From Sphingobium sp. (GTDB taxonomy: Bacteria > Pseudomonadota > Alphaproteobacteria > Sphingomonadales > Sphingomonadaceae), in the NCBI GenBank assembly GCA_013911745.1, contig JACESO010000001.1:1-64000 (forward strand): a DNA stretch of 64,000 bases, read 5' to 3'. A program made the position numbers and the translations under genes. This document shows positions 8,518 through 18,492 of this stretch, piece after piece. Under the pieces are notes generated by a model. It did no database searches. It worked only from the letters and a program-made list of their open reading frames with translations, and was not told the origin of the DNA. Position 1 is the stretch's first letter. Each line of letters opens with the position of its first letter.

Positions 8518-9423
8518 ATGGCGAAGGACATGGCGGACAGGGCGACGATCACGGTCATTGGCGAAGCTATGCTGGAGCTCAGCCGGGGCGAGGGCGACAG
8601 CTGGAACCTGCGCTATGGCGGCGACGTCATCAACACCGCCGTCCACCTTGCGCGATCCGGGGACAGGGTCCGCCTTGCCAGCGCGCTGGGCGCCGATCCG
8701 ATGAGCGCGCAGCTGCGGGCGCAATGGGAAGCGGAGGGGGTGGACACCACATTGGTGATCGCCGCCCGCGATCGGCTGCCCGGCCTATACGCCATCGAAA
8801 CCGATGCGAGCGGCGAGCGCAGCTTCCACTATTGGCGCAGCGAGGCCGCGGCGCGCCGCATGTTCGCGCTGCCCGAAAGCGCCACGATGATGGCCGAGGC
8901 GGCAAGGTCCGACCTGCTTTATTTCTCCCTCATCACGTTGGCGATCCTGCCGGACGAGGGACGCGAGGCGTTGCTGGAGCTTTGTGCGCAGGTGCGGGCC
9001 AATGGCGGGCGGATCGCGTTCGACGGCAACTACCGGCCCCGCCTGTGGGAAGATGCCGCCACGGCGCGTCGCTGGAGGGACCGCGCCATCGCCTATTGCG
9101 ACATCGGGTTGCCGACATTGGCGGATGAGGTTGAGATGGGGGAAGCGGACGACGCCCGCGCCCCAGCGGGCGAGGGGCGGGAGATCGTCGTCAAGCTGGG
9201 CGGCGATGGCTGTCTGGCGGGCGGGGAAATCATCCCCATTCCACAGGCGCTGACGGTCGTGGATTCGAGCGGGGCGGGCGACGCGTTCAACGGCGGCTAT
9301 CTCCATGCGCGGCTGGCTGGCGCATCGGTGCGGGACGCTGCGTTGGCGGGGCACCGGCTGGCCGGATGGAATATCGGGCGGCGCGGCGCGATCCCGCCCA
9401 GGGATGCCGACGCGCCCTATTGA
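8518..9423 (+). CDS. kdgK: PfkB-family sugar kinase, probable 2-keto-3-deoxygluconate kinase
   Basis: 301-residue ribokinase/PfkB-family enzyme. It begins ITVIGEAMLELSRG, has the first signature around YGGDVINTAVHLARSG, and the C-terminal DSSGAGDAFNGGY motif with the catalytic Asp. The FDGNYRPRLW segment is typical of 2-keto-3-deoxygluconate kinases, which make KDPG from KDG for the Entner-Doudoroff aldolase, the main hexose route in sphingomonads. Two in-frame ATGs (8518 and 8530) are possible, and neither has ideally spaced ribosome-binding bases. It is divergent from the hybrid kinase. Confidence 0.8.
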   Translation: MAKDMADRATITVIGEAMLELSRGEGDSWNLRYGGDVINTAVHLARSGDRVRLASALGADPMSAQLRAQWEAEGVDTTLVIAARDRLPGLYAIETDASGERSFHYWRSEAAARRMFALPESATMMAEAARSDLLYFSLITLAILPDEGREALLELCAQVRANGGRIAFDGNYRPRLWEDAATARRWRDRAIAYCDIGLPTLADEVEMGEADDARAPAGEGREIVVKLGGDGCLAGGEIIPIPQALTVVDSSGAGDAFNGGYLHARLAGASVRDAALAGHRLAGWNIGRRGAIPPRDADAPY

Positions 9424-9429
9424 CAGTCG

Positions 9430-9458
9430 TTGACAGCGGACCATGGTCTGCGCCATGG
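9430..9458 (+). promoter_or_regulatory. Possible sigma-70 promoter of tRNA-Gly
   Basis: A perfect -35 hexamer, TTGACA (9430-9435), is followed 17 bases later by a poor -10 (CCATGG, 9453-9458), about 15 bases before the tRNA. The position suits a stable-RNA promoter, but the -10 is weak. Confidence 0.4.
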
Positions 9459-9472
9459 ACGCTGGACCTCAG

Positions 9473-9546
9473 GCGGGTGTAGCTCAATGGTAGAGCAGCA
9501 GCTTCCCAAGCTGACGACGGGGGTTCGATTCCCCTCACCCGCTCCA
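9473..9546 (+). tRNA. tRNA-Gly (anticodon CCC)
   Basis: 74-base cloverleaf with encoded CCA. The acceptor stem GCGGGTG pairs with CACCCGC. The D-arm is TAGCTCAATGGTAGAGC, the anticodon loop is TTCCCAA giving anticodon CCC, and the T-arm holds GGTTCGATTCC. The arrangement closely follows E. coli glyU. It decodes GGG. No duplicated tRNA 3' end was noticed nearby, so there is no sign of an integrated element at this site. Confidence 0.95.
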
Positions 9547-9626
9547 CTGTCCCATTATGCCCCGGCCTCCCAGGATTTCGCTTGCAGCGCGTGGTCGTCG
9601 ATGTAGCCTGCCTTCGGGAGGACCAT

Positions 9627-9968
9627 ATGGGCGATATTGCGATTGGAGTGGATGAGGTCGCTGCGCACAATCTGTTGCTCGCGCTCGGGTTGGAGGCATC
9701 GGAGGACAGGATTGCGGAGGCGGCCGCTCATATGCGCGCCCACCGGACTTCGGCCGAGCATTTGCTGCTGGACAAGGCGCGCGACGATCTGTTCACGCAT
9801 CTGGAGAGCGCGTTTCGGCGTTTCCGCACCCATGACGATCATTGGAACGCCGGCTATGCCGCGGCGGAGACTGAGGCGGTGAATTGGTTCGCGGCGCGCC
9901 CTTACGTCGATGCGGTCCCGGCCGCGCGGACGAAGGGCGATATTCTGCGCGCCATGATCCGCCACTAG
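9627..9968 (+). CDS. Conserved-type small protein, unknown function
   Basis: 113-residue protein that I do not recognise. The start at 9627 is chosen because GGGAGGA sits five bases upstream; the frame remains open a further 15 codons upstream. It is predicted mostly helical and rich in Ala, His and Arg (DRIAEAAAHMRAHRTSAEHLLLDKARDDLFTHLESAFRRF), with no signal peptide or membrane span. It lies between tRNA-Gly and cysD. A role with the sulfur operon is not supported by anything seen. Confidence 0.6.
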   Translation: MGDIAIGVDEVAAHNLLLALGLEASEDRIAEAAAHMRAHRTSAEHLLLDKARDDLFTHLESAFRRFRTHDDHWNAGYAAAETEAVNWFAARPYVDAVPAARTKGDILRAMIRH

Positions 9969-10115
9969 AAGGCGGGGCCCCGCGACGGACGCCATTAGCC
10001 CTGAAAGAATTTCTACGGTCTGACGGACTGGCGCCGTGTGGCCGCTCCCCATATTGGCGGAGGTGCGGTCCGCTATTGGAAGATCGCGCATATTCGACCC
10101 CTAGGAGGATTGCCG

Positions 10116-11039
10116 GTGGCGATCGACGCGAAGACCCTGACCCATCTTGAGCGGCTGGAGGCCGAGAGCATCCACATCCTGCGCGAGGTCGTGGCCGAAG
10201 CGGACAGGCCGGTGATGCTCTATTCCGTGGGCAAGGACAGCGCCGTGATGCTGCATCTGGCGCGCAAGGCCTTCTATCCCTCGCCGCCGCCCTTTCCGCT
10301 GCTGCATGTCGACACGACCTGGAAGTTCCGGGCCATGTACGAGCTGCGGGACCGGATGGCGCGGGAAAGCGGCATGGAACTGCTGGTCTATCACAATCCG
10401 GAAGCGGAGGCGCGAGGGATCAACCCGTTCGACCATGGCCCTCTGCATACCGATATGTGGAAGACGGAAGGGCTGAAGCAGGCGCTCGACCTCTACGGTT
10501 TCGACGCGGCGTTCGGCGGCGCGCGGCGTGACGAAGAGAAGAGCCGGGCGAAGGAGCGCATCTTCTCCTTCCGCACCGCAAGTCATGGCTGGGATCCCAA
10601 GAACCAGCGGCCGGAGCTGTGGAACCTCTACAATGCCCGCAAGAACAAGGGCGAGAGCATCCGCGTCTTTCCGATCAGCAACTGGACCGAGCTAGACATC
10701 TGGCAATATATCCACCTCAACGATGTGCCGATCGTTCCGCTCTATTTCGCTGAGGAACGGCCCACCTACGAGTGGGAGGGGCAGCTGTTCATGGCCGACG
10801 ATGTCGAGCGGCTTGAGCGTGTGCTGGGGCGTCGGCCGGAGATCGTGAACCGCTCCATCCGCTTCCGCACCCTGGGCTGCTTCCCGCTGACCGGCGCGGT
10901 CGAAAGCGCGGCGCGCACGCTGCCCGAGGTGATCCAGGAGACGCTGCTCACCACCACCAGCGAGCGGCAGGGCCGGGTGATCGACAAGGATGCCGGCGGC
11001 GCGGGCATGGAGAAGAAGAAGCAGGAGGGATATTTTTGA
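10116..11039 (+). CDS. cysD: Sulfate adenylyltransferase subunit 2 (GTP-coupled)
   Basis: Small catalytic subunit of ATP sulfurylase, which with CysN makes adenosine 5'-phosphosulfate from ATP and sulfate. The 307 residues include the PP-loop-like [18 protein letters not shown] (SxGKDS) near residue 40, the HVDTTWKF and [20 protein letters not shown] stretches, and the C-terminal [22 protein letters not shown] tail typical of CysD. The start is a GTG at 10116, seven bases after a full AGGAGG (10103-10108). The ATG at 10038 is upstream of this site and in non-homologous sequence. It is the first gene of cysD-cysNC-cysQ. Confidence 0.95.
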   Translation: MAIDAKTLTHLERLEAESIHILREVVAEADRPVMLYSVGKDSAVMLHLARKAFYPSPPPFPLLHVDTTWKFRAMYELRDRMARESGMELLVYHNPEAEARGINPFDHGPLHTDMWKTEGLKQALDLYGFDAAFGGARRDEEKSRAKERIFSFRTASHGWDPKNQRPELWNLYNARKNKGESIRVFPISNWTELDIWQYIHLNDVPIVPLYFAEERPTYEWEGQLFMADDVERLERVLGRRPEIVNRSIRFRTLGCFPLTGAVESAARTLPEVIQETLLTTTSERQGRVIDKDAGGAGMEKKKQEGYF

Positions 11040-11078
11040 CGCGCCACGTCATCCGTGCAGCGGGTGACGAAGCGTCAA

Positions 11079-11096
11079 CCCCGGCGCAGGCCGGGG
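11079..11096. repeat. REP-like palindrome 1 in the cysD-cysNC spacer
   Basis: Perfect seven-base arms, CCCCGGC and GCCGGGG, with a four-base loop. It is of the kind scattered between genes in sphingomonad genomes. With the second palindrome it fills most of the 133-base spacer inside this operon. Confidence 0.6.
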
Positions 11097-11137
11097 CCTC
11101 GTGCCTCCCAAGGCGCGCCCTGTTAAAGAACAACGAG

Positions 11138-11157
11138 ATGCCAGCCTTCGCTGGCAT
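11138..11157. repeat. REP-like palindrome 2 in the cysD-cysNC spacer
   Basis: Perfect eight-base arms, ATGCCAGC and GCTGGCAT, around a CTTC loop, ending 15 bases before the cysNC start codon. The resulting RNA hairpin could affect the cysD/cysNC ratio by stabilising the cysD end or limiting read-through. That effect is inference. Confidence 0.6.
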
Positions 11158-11172
11158 GACGGAACGGACGAT

Positions 11173-13086
11173 ATGACCGACACCATCGCCGACCCCATCT
11201 ACCAGACCGACGCGCTGATCGCGGAAGATATCGACGCCTATCTGAAGGTGCATGAGCATAAGACGATGCTGCGCTTCATCACCTGCGGGTCGGTGGACGA
11301 CGGCAAGTCGACCCTGATCGGGCGGCTGCTCTACGACAGCAAGATGATCTTCGAGGATCAGCTCGCCGCGCTCGAAGCCGACAGTAAGCGGGTGGGGACG
11401 CAAGGGCAGGAGATCGACTTCGCGCTGCTGGTCGACGGCCTCGCGGCCGAGCGGGAACAGGGCATCACGATCGACGTCGCCTACCGCTTCTTCGCGACCG
11501 AGAAGCGCAAGTTCATCGTCGCGGACACGCCGGGGCATGAGCAATATACGCGCAACATGGTGACGGGGGCGTCCACGGCCGACCTGGCGGTGATCCTGGT
11601 CGATGCGCGCAAGGGCATCCTGACGCAGACGCGGCGCCACAGCTATCTCGCGCACCTGCTGGGGATCCGCAACATCGTGCTGGCGGTGAACAAGATGGAT
11701 CTGGTCGGCTATGACCAGGCGGTCTTCAACCGCATCGTCATGACCTATCGCGCCTTCGCGACCGAGCTGGGCGTCACGCGCTTCACCGCGATCCCGATCT
11801 CGGGCTTCAAGGGCGACAATATCACCTTGCCGAGCGGCAACACGCCCTGGTTCAAGGGGCCGACGCTGATCGAGCATCTGGAGACGGTCGAGGTCAACAG
11901 CGCGGCCGACGCGGAAAAGCCGTTCCGCATGCCCGTCCAGTGGGTCAACCGCCCCAATCTCGATTTCCGGGGCTTTTCGGGCCTGATCGCTACCGGATCG
12001 GTGAAGCCGGGCGACGCCGTGCGCGTGCTGCCATCGGGCAAGACCAGCACGGTAACGCGCATCGTCACGCTGGACGGCGATCTTGAACGGGCGGTGGCGG
12101 GCCAGTCGGTCACGCTGACCTTCGCCGACGAGATCGACTGTTCGCGCGGCGACGTCATTGCCCTGGCCGACAATCCTCCCGAGGTCGCCGATCAGTTCGA
12201 GGCGACGGTCGTCTGGATGGCGGACGAGGAGATGTTGCCCGGCCGTCCCTATTGGCTCAAGATCGGGACGCAGACGGTCACCGCGACGGTGCAGCAGCCC
12301 AAATATCAGGTCAACGTCAACACGATGGAGCAGCTGGCGGCGAAAACGCTGGAGTTGAACGCCATCGGTGTCGCCAATCTTTCGACCGACAAGCCGATCG
12401 TGTTCGAGGCTTATGCCGACAACCGGACGCTGGGTGGTTTCATCCTGATCGACAAGATCAGCAACGCCACCGTGGCAGCCGGGATGCTGCATTTCTCGCT
12501 GCGGCGGGCGCAGAATGTCCATTGGCAGGCGACCGACGTGTCGCGCGATCATCATGCGGCGCTCAAGAATCAGAAGCCCGCCGTGCTGTGGTTCACGGGG
12601 CTGTCGGGCGCGGGGAAATCGACCATCGCCAACCTGGTCGAAAAGAAGCTTGCCCGGATGAACCGGCACACGTTCCTGTTGGACGGCGACAATGTGCGCC
12701 ATGGCCTGAACAAGGATCTGGGCTTTACGGACGCCGACCGGGTGGAGAATATCCGCCGCGTGGGCGAGGTCGCGAAGCTGATGACCGACGCAGGCCTCAT
12801 CGTCATCACCGCCTTCATCTCGCCCTTCCGCGCGGAACGCGACATGGTGCGGCAGATGATGCAACCCGGCGAGTTCGTCGAGGTGCATATCGACACGCCG
12901 CTGGCGGAAGCGGAGGCGCGGGACGTCAAGGGTCTTTACAAGAAGGCGCGGGCCGGGCAGCTCAAGAACTTCACCGGCATCGACAGCCCCTATGAGCCGC
13001 CGGTCGACCCCGAGATTCGGATCGACACCACCGTCCTGACGCCAGAGGAGGCGGCGGACGCAATCGTCGCGAGGCTGATCCCATGA
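11173..13086 (+). CDS. cysNC: Bifunctional sulfate adenylyltransferase subunit 1 / APS kinase
   Basis: 637-residue fusion that couples GTP hydrolysis to APS synthesis and then phosphorylates APS to PAPS. The N-terminal CysN GTPase (residues about 30-450) has the P-loop GSVDDGKST (39-47), DTPGHEQY (G3) and NKMD (G4), followed by EF-Tu-like barrels. The C-terminal CysC kinase has its own P-loop GLSGAGKS (476-483) and the [10 protein letters not shown] motif. The start at 11173 is the first ATG giving the standard N-terminus; codons upstream are translated repeat DNA. The stop overlaps the cysQ start by four bases (ATGA). Confidence 0.95.
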   Translation: MTDTIADPIYQTDALIAEDIDAYLKVHEHKTMLRFITCGSVDDGKSTLIGRLLYDSKMIFEDQLAALEADSKRVGTQGQEIDFALLVDGLAAEREQGITIDVAYRFFATEKRKFIVADTPGHEQYTRNMVTGASTADLAVILVDARKGILTQTRRHSYLAHLLGIRNIVLAVNKMDLVGYDQAVFNRIVMTYRAFATELGVTRFTAIPISGFKGDNITLPSGNTPWFKGPTLIEHLETVEVNSAADAEKPFRMPVQWVNRPNLDFRGFSGLIATGSVKPGDAVRVLPSGKTSTVTRIVTLDGDLERAVAGQSVTLTFADEIDCSRGDVIALADNPPEVADQFEATVVWMADEEMLPGRPYWLKIGTQTVTATVQQPKYQVNVNTMEQLAAKTLELNAIGVANLSTDKPIVFEAYADNRTLGGFILIDKISNATVAAGMLHFSLRRAQNVHWQATDVSRDHHAALKNQKPAVLWFTGLSGAGKSTIANLVEKKLARMNRHTFLLDGDNVRHGLNKDLGFTDADRVENIRRVGEVAKLMTDAGLIVITAFISPFRAERDMVRQMMQPGEFVEVHIDTPLAEAEARDVKGLYKKARAGQLKNFTGIDSPYEPPVDPEIRIDTTVLTPEEAADAIVARLIP

Positions 13087-13859
13087 CCGGGGGCATCGAC
13101 ACGGCGACCATGTCCGACGCCGCGCTCGCAGCCCATCTGGCGGAAGTGGCTGGACGCATCCTTAAGGACGTGCGCGGTTCCGGCGTGTTCAGTCCCAAGG
13201 CGCTGGGCAAGGCGGGGGACCAGACCGCCAACCAGTTCCTCGTCGCCGCCATTCGGGAGGCGCGGCCGCAGGACGGCCTGCTCTCCGAAGAAATGAAGTG
13301 CGATGGCACGCGCCTTGCCATGTCGCGTGTGTGGATCATCGACCCGGTGGACGGGACGCGCGAATATGGCGAGGCGCGCGATGACTGGGCGGTGCATGTC
13401 GGGCTGGCGATCGACGGCGTGCCGGTGGTGGGCGCGGTCGCGCTGCCCGATCTGGACGGCGGCACCGTCATGCGGACGGACGCCATCGTGGAGGTTCCGC
13501 CCGCGCCTGACACGCTGCGCATGGTCATTTCCCGCACCCGCCCGGCGATGGAGGCGGTTAAGGTCGCGGATCAGCTCTGCGCCGAACTGGTGCCGATGGG
13601 ATCGGCGGGGGCGAAGGCGATGGCGGTCGTCCTGGGACAGGCGGACGTCTATCTGCATTCGGGCGGTCAATATGAGTGGGACAGCATGGCCCCGGTGGCG
13701 GTCGCCGCCGCGCATGGGCTGCATTGCTCGCGCATCGACGGCGCGCCGCTGATCTACAATCGCGAAGATGTCTACCTGCCCGACCTGCTCATCTGCCGGA
13801 AGGAACATGCCGGGCGCATATTGGAGCTGGTAGCAGCTATCTCCTCCGAACCGGACTGA
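13083..13859 (+). CDS. cysQ: 3'(2'),5'-bisphosphate nucleotidase (CysQ type)
   Basis: 258-residue member of the inositol monophosphatase fold. It hydrolyses PAP (or PAPS), the by-product of PAPS reduction, to AMP, preventing PAP build-up. The metal-binding motif DPVDGTREY begins at residue 87, SEEM supplies a further acidic ligand, and the late [15 protein letters not shown] motif carries the third-site Asp. It overlaps cysNC by four bases, so it is the last gene of the sulfate activation operon and probably translationally coupled. Confidence 0.92.
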   Translation: MTGGIDTATMSDAALAAHLAEVAGRILKDVRGSGVFSPKALGKAGDQTANQFLVAAIREARPQDGLLSEEMKCDGTRLAMSRVWIIDPVDGTREYGEARDDWAVHVGLAIDGVPVVGAVALPDLDGGTVMRTDAIVEVPPAPDTLRMVISRTRPAMEAVKVADQLCAELVPMGSAGAKAMAVVLGQADVYLHSGGQYEWDSMAPVAVAAAHGLHCSRIDGAPLIYNREDVYLPDLLICRKEHAGRILELVAAISSEPD

Positions 13860-13970
13860 GCGGCGAGGGCGTCCTGCGGGCAGCGCTGCCGGCGGAACGG
13901 CCGGCCGGTCGCCTGACCGAAAACATGCCGCACCTGCGAAACAATGGCTGGCGAACGGCGTTGCCCCGCC

Positions 13971-15047
13971 ATGACCGACATCAGCCTCTCCCACGTCTCG
14001 CTAACGGCCGCGCTGTCGATCCTTCTGTCCGTCGCGGTCGCCTTTCTGATCCACTGGATGCTCTACTGGGTCGCGCTGCGGCTGGTGCGCCGGTCGAAGC
14101 TGGAGCCGACCCTGCTGCCCGCCATCTACCATCCCACGCGATGGCTGGTGGTGGTGCTCGCGCTCGGTGCGGGCCTCAAATCCATAGAACTCGGCCCGCG
14201 CGTCTCGGATATCTGGGCGATCGGATCGCGCATGATCTTCGCGCTGCTGGTTGGCTGGCTGATCCTGCGCGGCATGAGCGCGGCCAAGACCATGGTGGAG
14301 CGCGGCGCGGACATCAGCGTCGAGGACAATCTGAAGGCGCGGCGGCAACGTACGAAGATCGGCATCCTCTACCGCATCGCGCAATGCATCGTCGGATTCC
14401 TGGTGATCGCTATGATGCTGATCGCGATTCCGGGCGTGCGGACGATCGGCGTCACGCTGATGGCGTCGGCCGGCCTTGCTGGCCTCGCGGTTGGCGCGGC
14501 GGCTCAGCCTGCGCTCAAGAACCTGATTGCCGGCATTCAGATGGCCTTTTCCGAACCAATCCGCCTGGACGATGTGGTGATCGTGGAAGGAGAATGGGGC
14601 CGGATCGAGGAGATCAAGCTCACCTATGTCGTCGTGCGCATCTGGGACGACCGGCGCATGGTGGTGCCGGTGTCCTATTTCCTCGAAAAGCCTTTCCAGA
14701 ACTGGACGACCAAGACGTCGGACCTGCTCGGCACCGTCTTCTTCCATGTCGATCCCGCGGCGGACGTCGGGCGCATCCGTGAGGTGTTCGTGGACGCAGT
14801 AAAGGCGAACAGCCGATGGGACGGCCGGGTCGCGATCCTGCAGGTGACCGAGCATCGGCCCGAAGCGTTGGAACTGCGCGGGCTGCTCTCCGCCCGCAAC
14901 GCCGGCATCGCCTTCGACCTGCGGTGTGAGGTGCGCGAGGCGGTGATGGACTTCCTGCGGACGCAGATGCCCGACGCTCTGGTCCGTACCCGGCAGCGGA
15001 TCGAAGCGGGGGAAGGCTTTACCAGGCTGTCTGACGCGGCGGGATGA
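13971..15047 (+). CDS. MscS-family mechanosensitive channel
   Basis: 358-residue small-conductance mechanosensitive channel family protein. There are about four N-terminal membrane helices. The pore-lining helix is visible around VTLMASAGLAGLAVGAAAQPALKNLIAGIQMAFSEP, and after it comes the beta domain with DDVVIVEGEWGRIEEI and the RIWDDRRMVVPVSYF segment, all typical of MscS. It probably relieves turgor on osmotic downshock or acts as a paralogue of such a channel. An ATG at 13944 is an alternative start; neither has a clear ribosome site. Its last 29 bases overlap the convergent PilZ gene. Confidence 0.88.
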   Translation: MTDISLSHVSLTAALSILLSVAVAFLIHWMLYWVALRLVRRSKLEPTLLPAIYHPTRWLVVVLALGAGLKSIELGPRVSDIWAIGSRMIFALLVGWLILRGMSAAKTMVERGADISVEDNLKARRQRTKIGILYRIAQCIVGFLVIAMMLIAIPGVRTIGVTLMASAGLAGLAVGAAAQPALKNLIAGIQMAFSEPIRLDDVVIVEGEWGRIEEIKLTYVVVRIWDDRRMVVPVSYFLEKPFQNWTTKTSDLLGTVFFHVDPAADVGRIREVFVDAVKANSRWDGRVAILQVTEHRPEALELRGLLSARNAGIAFDLRCEVREAVMDFLRTQMPDALVRTRQRIEAGEGFTRLSDAAG

Positions 15048-15375
15048 GGCCAAGCAACGCATCGTAGATGCGCGGCTCGATCGGCTCCGCGAACTCCATT
15101 CCAGCCCGATGGTCCTCCGACCAGCGGATTTCGGCGGTATAATCCTGCAGGACAGGCAGCCATATGGTGAGGCGCTCGCCTTGGGTCAGCGCGTCCTCGC
15201 TGCGGCACATGAGGCCGAAGGGCGAGATATTGATGACCCGGACACCATGGGTCCGCCCCCGCACGGTGACGTGGCTCACCATGTCGACAAGGTCGCGCCT
15301 CGCCCGCCTCTGTTCGACCGAAGGATCGCGGGAGCGCATGACATGGCCAAGGCCGGCAAGGACGGAGGAGGTCAT
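15019..15375 (-). CDS. PilZ-domain protein
   Basis: 118-residue single-domain PilZ protein. The two c-di-GMP-binding elements are present: an arginine motif (RRARRD, about residues 23-28) and an (N/D)-x-S-x-x-G motif (NISPFG, residues 49-54). Such proteins act as c-di-GMP receptors controlling motility, exopolysaccharide or cell envelope functions; the partner is unknown here. It overlaps the MscS gene tail to tail by 29 bases. Confidence 0.85.
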   Translation of the reverse strand: MTSSVLAGLGHVMRSRDPSVEQRRARRDLVDMVSHVTVRGRTHGVRVINISPFGLMCRSEDALTQGERLTIWLPVLQDYTAEIRWSEDHRAGMEFAEPIEPRIYDALLGLIPPRQTAW

Positions 15376-15387
15376 GCGGCCAGCCTA

Positions 15388-15407
15388 AGCGTCCGAAAGT
15401 GGACGCT
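15388..15407. promoter_or_regulatory. Hairpin just upstream of the PilZ gene
   Basis: Perfect seven-base arms, AGCGTCC and GGACGCT, with a six-base loop, ending 13 bases before the PilZ start codon. It could be an operator or an RNA hairpin near the ribosome site. Confidence 0.35.
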
Positions 15408-15419
15408 TTCCTATCAAAT

Positions 15420-15442
15420 AGCCTTAACCAACAACTAAGGCT
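15420..15442 (-). terminator. Probable tyrS terminator
   Basis: Seven-base arms (AGCCTTA/TAAGGCT) separated by nine bases and followed on the minus strand by ATTTG. It lies directly after the tyrS stop. The U tract is short, so strength is uncertain. Confidence 0.45.
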
Positions 15443-15449
15443 GGATCGC

Positions 15450-16667
15450 TCAGGCGACGACCAGCCCGTGCCGCTTCGCGCCGAAACTCAGCTTGTCCCC
15501 CGCCTTCACCGTCACCGCCGGATCGGTGACGACATCCCCGTTCAGCCGGATCGCGCCTTCGGCCAGCTTGCGACGAACCTCCTTGTTGGACGTCGCAAAG
15601 CCAAGGCCGGTGGTCGCCTGCACCACGGTCAGACCGTCCGCGCCCAGGCTGACGGTCGGGAGGTTGGCGTCCGATGCGCCTTCCTCGAACGTCTTGCGCG
15701 CGGTTTCGGCGGCGGCGGCAGCGGCGTCCTTGCCATGCGCCATCGCGGTCGCGGCATGGGCGAGGATCTTCTTCGCCTCGTTGATCTCCGCGCCTTCAAG
15801 CGCTTCGAGGCGGGCAATCTCGTCCAGCGGCAGGTCGGTGAAGAGGCGCATGAAGCGTCCGACATCGGCATCCTGCGTGTTCCGCCAGAACTGCCAGTAA
15901 TCATAGGGCGAGAGCGCGTCGGCGTTCAGCCAGACAGCGCCCTTCGCGGTCTTGCCCATCTTGCCGCCGTCCGCCGTCGTGATGAGGGGGGAGGTCAAGC
16001 CATAGACCTGCGTCCCGTCCACCCGGCGCGACAGTTCGATGCCGTTGACGATATTGCCCCACTGGTCCGATCCGCCCATCTGCAGCCGGCAGCCGGCGCG
16101 GCGCGACAGCTCCAGAAAATCATAGGCCTGCAGGATCATGTAGTTGAATTCGAGGAAGCTCAAGGACTGTTCCCGGTCAAGCCGCAGCTTGACAGAATCG
16201 AAGCTCAGCATCCGGTTGACCGAGAAATGCTGGCCGATGTCGCGCAGGAAGGGGATATATTCCAGCGCGTCGAGCCAGTCCGCATTGTCGACCATGATCG
16301 CGTCGGTAGGGCCGTCGCCGAACGTCAGGAAGCGTTCGAACACCCGCTTGATGCTCGCCACATTCTCGTTGATCTTCTCGACCGTCAGCAGCGAGCGCGC
16401 CTCGTCCCGCAGCGAAGGGTCGCCGATCTTGCCTGTGCCGCCGCCCATCAGCACGATAGGCTTGTGCCCCGCCTGCTGCATCCGGCGGAGCATCATGATC
16501 TGCACGAGGCTGCCGACATGGAGTGACGGCGCGGTGGGATCGAAGCCGATATAGCCCGGCACAATCTCCTTCGACGCAAGGGCGTCGAGCCCTTCTGCAT
16601 TGGTCACGTCGTGGATGTAGCCGCGCGTGTCGAGCAGGCGCAGGAGTTCGGACTGATAGTTGCTCAT
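15450..16667 (-). CDS. tyrS: Tyrosyl-tRNA synthetase
   Basis: 405-residue class I aminoacyl-tRNA synthetase that charges tRNA-Tyr. The HIGH-type motif is SLHVGSLVQ near residue 50, the tyrosine-binding region includes GGSDQWGNI, and the KMSKS-type loop is [12 protein letters not shown]-terminal S4 RNA-binding domain (about residues 340-400, [18 protein letters not shown]) follows. The start at 16667 gives the standard [19 protein letters not shown]-terminus; the 54 upstream codons in frame are antisense to anmK. It is divergent from anmK with 55 bases between start codons. Confidence 0.95.
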   Translation of the reverse strand: MSNYQSELLRLLDTRGYIHDVTNAEGLDALASKEIVPGYIGFDPTAPSLHVGSLVQIMMLRRMQQAGHKPIVLMGGGTGKIGDPSLRDEARSLLTVEKINENVASIKRVFERFLTFGDGPTDAIMVDNADWLDALEYIPFLRDIGQHFSVNRMLSFDSVKLRLDREQSLSFLEFNYMILQAYDFLELSRRAGCRLQMGGSDQWGNIVNGIELSRRVDGTQVYGLTSPLITTADGGKMGKTAKGAVWLNADALSPYDYWQFWRNTQDADVGRFMRLFTDLPLDEIARLEALEGAEINEAKKILAHAATAMAHGKDAAAAAAETARKTFEEGASDANLPTVSLGADGLTVVQATTGLGFATSNKEVRRKLAEGAIRLNGDVVTDPAVTVKAGDKLSFGAKRHGLVVA

Positions 16668-16722
16668 GGCGCGCGCCTGTAGCATTGCGGGCGGGAGTGT
16701 AAAAGAGGCGGAGTTCCCTGCA

Positions 16723-17808
16723 ATGTTGGCTATCGGCCTGATGTCTGGCACCTCGCGCGACGGGATCGACGCGGCGCTGATCGAAACCGACGGGGAAGGG
16801 GCGGTCACCCCCATTGCCTTCCACGCCATGGCCTATGATGACGGCTTCCGCCTGCGGCTGACCGAGGCGTGCGCGCGCGCGATGACGATGGAGCGGCGGG
16901 ACTTCGAACCGCTGATCGCGTCGGTGGAGGCGGAACTGACCGAGCGGCATGTGCAGTCGGTGGCCGACCTGCTCGGCCGTAGCGGCCATATCGCGGAGGA
17001 TGTAGGCGTGATCGGCTTTCACGGGCACACGGTCGCGCACCGGCCGGAATGGGGTTGGACCTGGCAGATCGGCGACGGCGCGGCGCTGGCGGGCGCGTTC
17101 GGCATCCCGGTGGTGGGCGACCTGCGCAGCGCGGACGTGGCGGTGGGCGGGCAGGGCGCGCCGCTGCTGCCGGTCTATCATCGCGCGCTGGCGGAAGGGC
17201 TGGCCAAGCCCGCCGCGGTGCTCAATCTCGGCGGCGTCGCCAACATTACCTATATCGGATCGGACGGCACGCTGATCGCCTTCGACACCGGCATGGCCAG
17301 CGGCCTTATCGACAACTGGATGCAGGCGCATGGCGGGGCGGCGTTCGACGCGGGCGGTGCGACCGCGGCCGCGGGCCGGGTGGATGAGGTGCGGCTCGCG
17401 GCGATGATGGCGGACGCCTGGTTCGACCTGCCGCCGCCCAAGAGCATCGATCGCGAACGTTTCGGCATCGCTGCCGTGCATGGCCTTTCGATAGAGGACG
17501 GCGCAGCGACGCTGACCGCGTTTACGGCGGTCGCCGTGGCGCGCGGCGTCGATCATCTGCCGCAGCGGCCCGCAACGATCCACGTCGCCGGCGGCGGGCG
17601 CCATAATGCCACGCTGATGGCGATGCTGGCGGACCGCACCGGCGCGGATGTGAGACCGGTGGATGGTCTCGGTTGGGACGGCGACGCGCTGGAGGCCCAG
17701 GGCTTCGCCTATATGGCGGTGCGGAGTCTGAAAGGCCTGCCGATCAGCTTTCCCGGAACGACCGGCGTGCCCCAGCCGATGACCGGTGGCGAACTGTTCA
17801 ACGCCTGA
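16723..17808 (+). CDS. anmK: Anhydro-N-acetylmuramic acid kinase
   Basis: 361-residue sugar kinase of the hexokinase-like fold that cleaves and phosphorylates 1,6-anhydro-MurNAc to MurNAc-6-phosphate in cell wall recycling. It begins with the diagnostic [15 protein letters not shown] phosphate loop. [23 protein letters not shown] and VAGGGRHN motifs follow. The ATG at 16723 is preceded by AGAGGCGGAG and is the proper start; upstream codons run into the tyrS start region. It is divergent from tyrS. Confidence 0.93.
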   Translation: MLAIGLMSGTSRDGIDAALIETDGEGAVTPIAFHAMAYDDGFRLRLTEACARAMTMERRDFEPLIASVEAELTERHVQSVADLLGRSGHIAEDVGVIGFHGHTVAHRPEWGWTWQIGDGAALAGAFGIPVVGDLRSADVAVGGQGAPLLPVYHRALAEGLAKPAAVLNLGGVANITYIGSDGTLIAFDTGMASGLIDNWMQAHGGAAFDAGGATAAAGRVDEVRLAAMMADAWFDLPPPKSIDRERFGIAAVHGLSIEDGAATLTAFTAVAVARGVDHLPQRPATIHVAGGGRHNATLMAMLADRTGADVRPVDGLGWDGDALEAQGFAYMAVRSLKGLPISFPGTTGVPQPMTGGELFNA

Positions 17809-17812
17809 CTCC

Positions 17813-18250
17813 TCACGCCCTCTGCCCAACGGCATCGAGCCGTTCGAGCAGGCGGTCCATCTTGTCATGCAGAGCGGCGATTTCCGATTCGGCGCGAACA
17901 TTGGTTTCATAATCGAGTCGCGCCTCCAGCCGGTCCTTCGCCGCCTGACGGTTCTGGCTCATCATGATGATCGGGGCCTGAAGCGCCGCGAGCATGGAGA
18001 GCATCAGGTTCAGGAAGATATAGGGGAAGGGATCGAACGCGTGCTTCGCGAGGATGACGGTGTTCAGCACGGCCCAGCCGGCAAGGAACAAGCCGAACCC
18101 TATGATGAAGCTCCACGACCCGCCGATGGCGGCGACACGGTCGGCAAGCTTTTCGCCGAAGCTCAGGCGGCTGTCGAACACCTCATACACATCACGTGAT
18201 GCGGGCATACGGCGGAGCGGGGCGGTGAGGAAGCGGATGGCTGCATTCAT
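17813..18250 (-). CDS. DUF1003 family membrane protein
   Basis: 145-residue protein with two adjacent membrane helices (about residues 44-92), GGSWSFIIGFGLFLAGWAVLNT then FPYIFLNLMLSMLAALQAPIIMMSQNRQ, which is the family signature. A charged coiled-coil-like tail ends in DKMDRLLERLDAVGQ. The function of the family is not established. It is convergent with anmK (four-base gap). Confidence 0.85.
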   Translation of the reverse strand: MNAAIRFLTAPLRRMPASRDVYEVFDSRLSFGEKLADRVAAIGGSWSFIIGFGLFLAGWAVLNTVILAKHAFDPFPYIFLNLMLSMLAALQAPIIMMSQNRQAAKDRLEARLDYETNVRAESEIAALHDKMDRLLERLDAVGQRA

Positions 18251-18396
18251 ATATCACCTCTTGAAACCGACCGTGCCGATGGGTCGCTTCACGAGGTGTC
18301 AGCCGTCAGCGGCGCGCCTCTGCTCCCATCGGGACGGTCGTTCGACTATGGTCGTTACTGGACATGGTCCCCTCTCGGGAGGTTGCGGAATGTGGC

Positions 18397-18417
18397 TGGG
18401 TGTAGCCCCTACACCCA
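18397..18417. repeat. Isolated perfect palindrome
   Basis: Nine-base arms (TGGGTGTAG and CTACACCCA) around a CCC loop, in the 242-base gap between the DUF1003 and VWA genes. It may end the VWA transcript, but no U run follows. I see nothing else definite in this gap. Confidence 0.45.
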
Positions 18418-18492
18418 TGCGAGATGGACCGGGCGGCCGCGCGCGTCAAGACGGCGGGGCATTACAAATTGGTCATGTCGGGGCCGAACCGC

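Noticed and set aside
9473-9546. tRNA-Gly as the attachment site of an integrated element
   Set aside because: No integrase and no repeated tRNA 3' end were seen; the following genes are ordinary core genes.
9555-10091. Minus-strand frame across the small gene after tRNA-Gly
   Set aside because: It runs through the strong GGGAGGA site and start of the plus-strand gene and has no domain.
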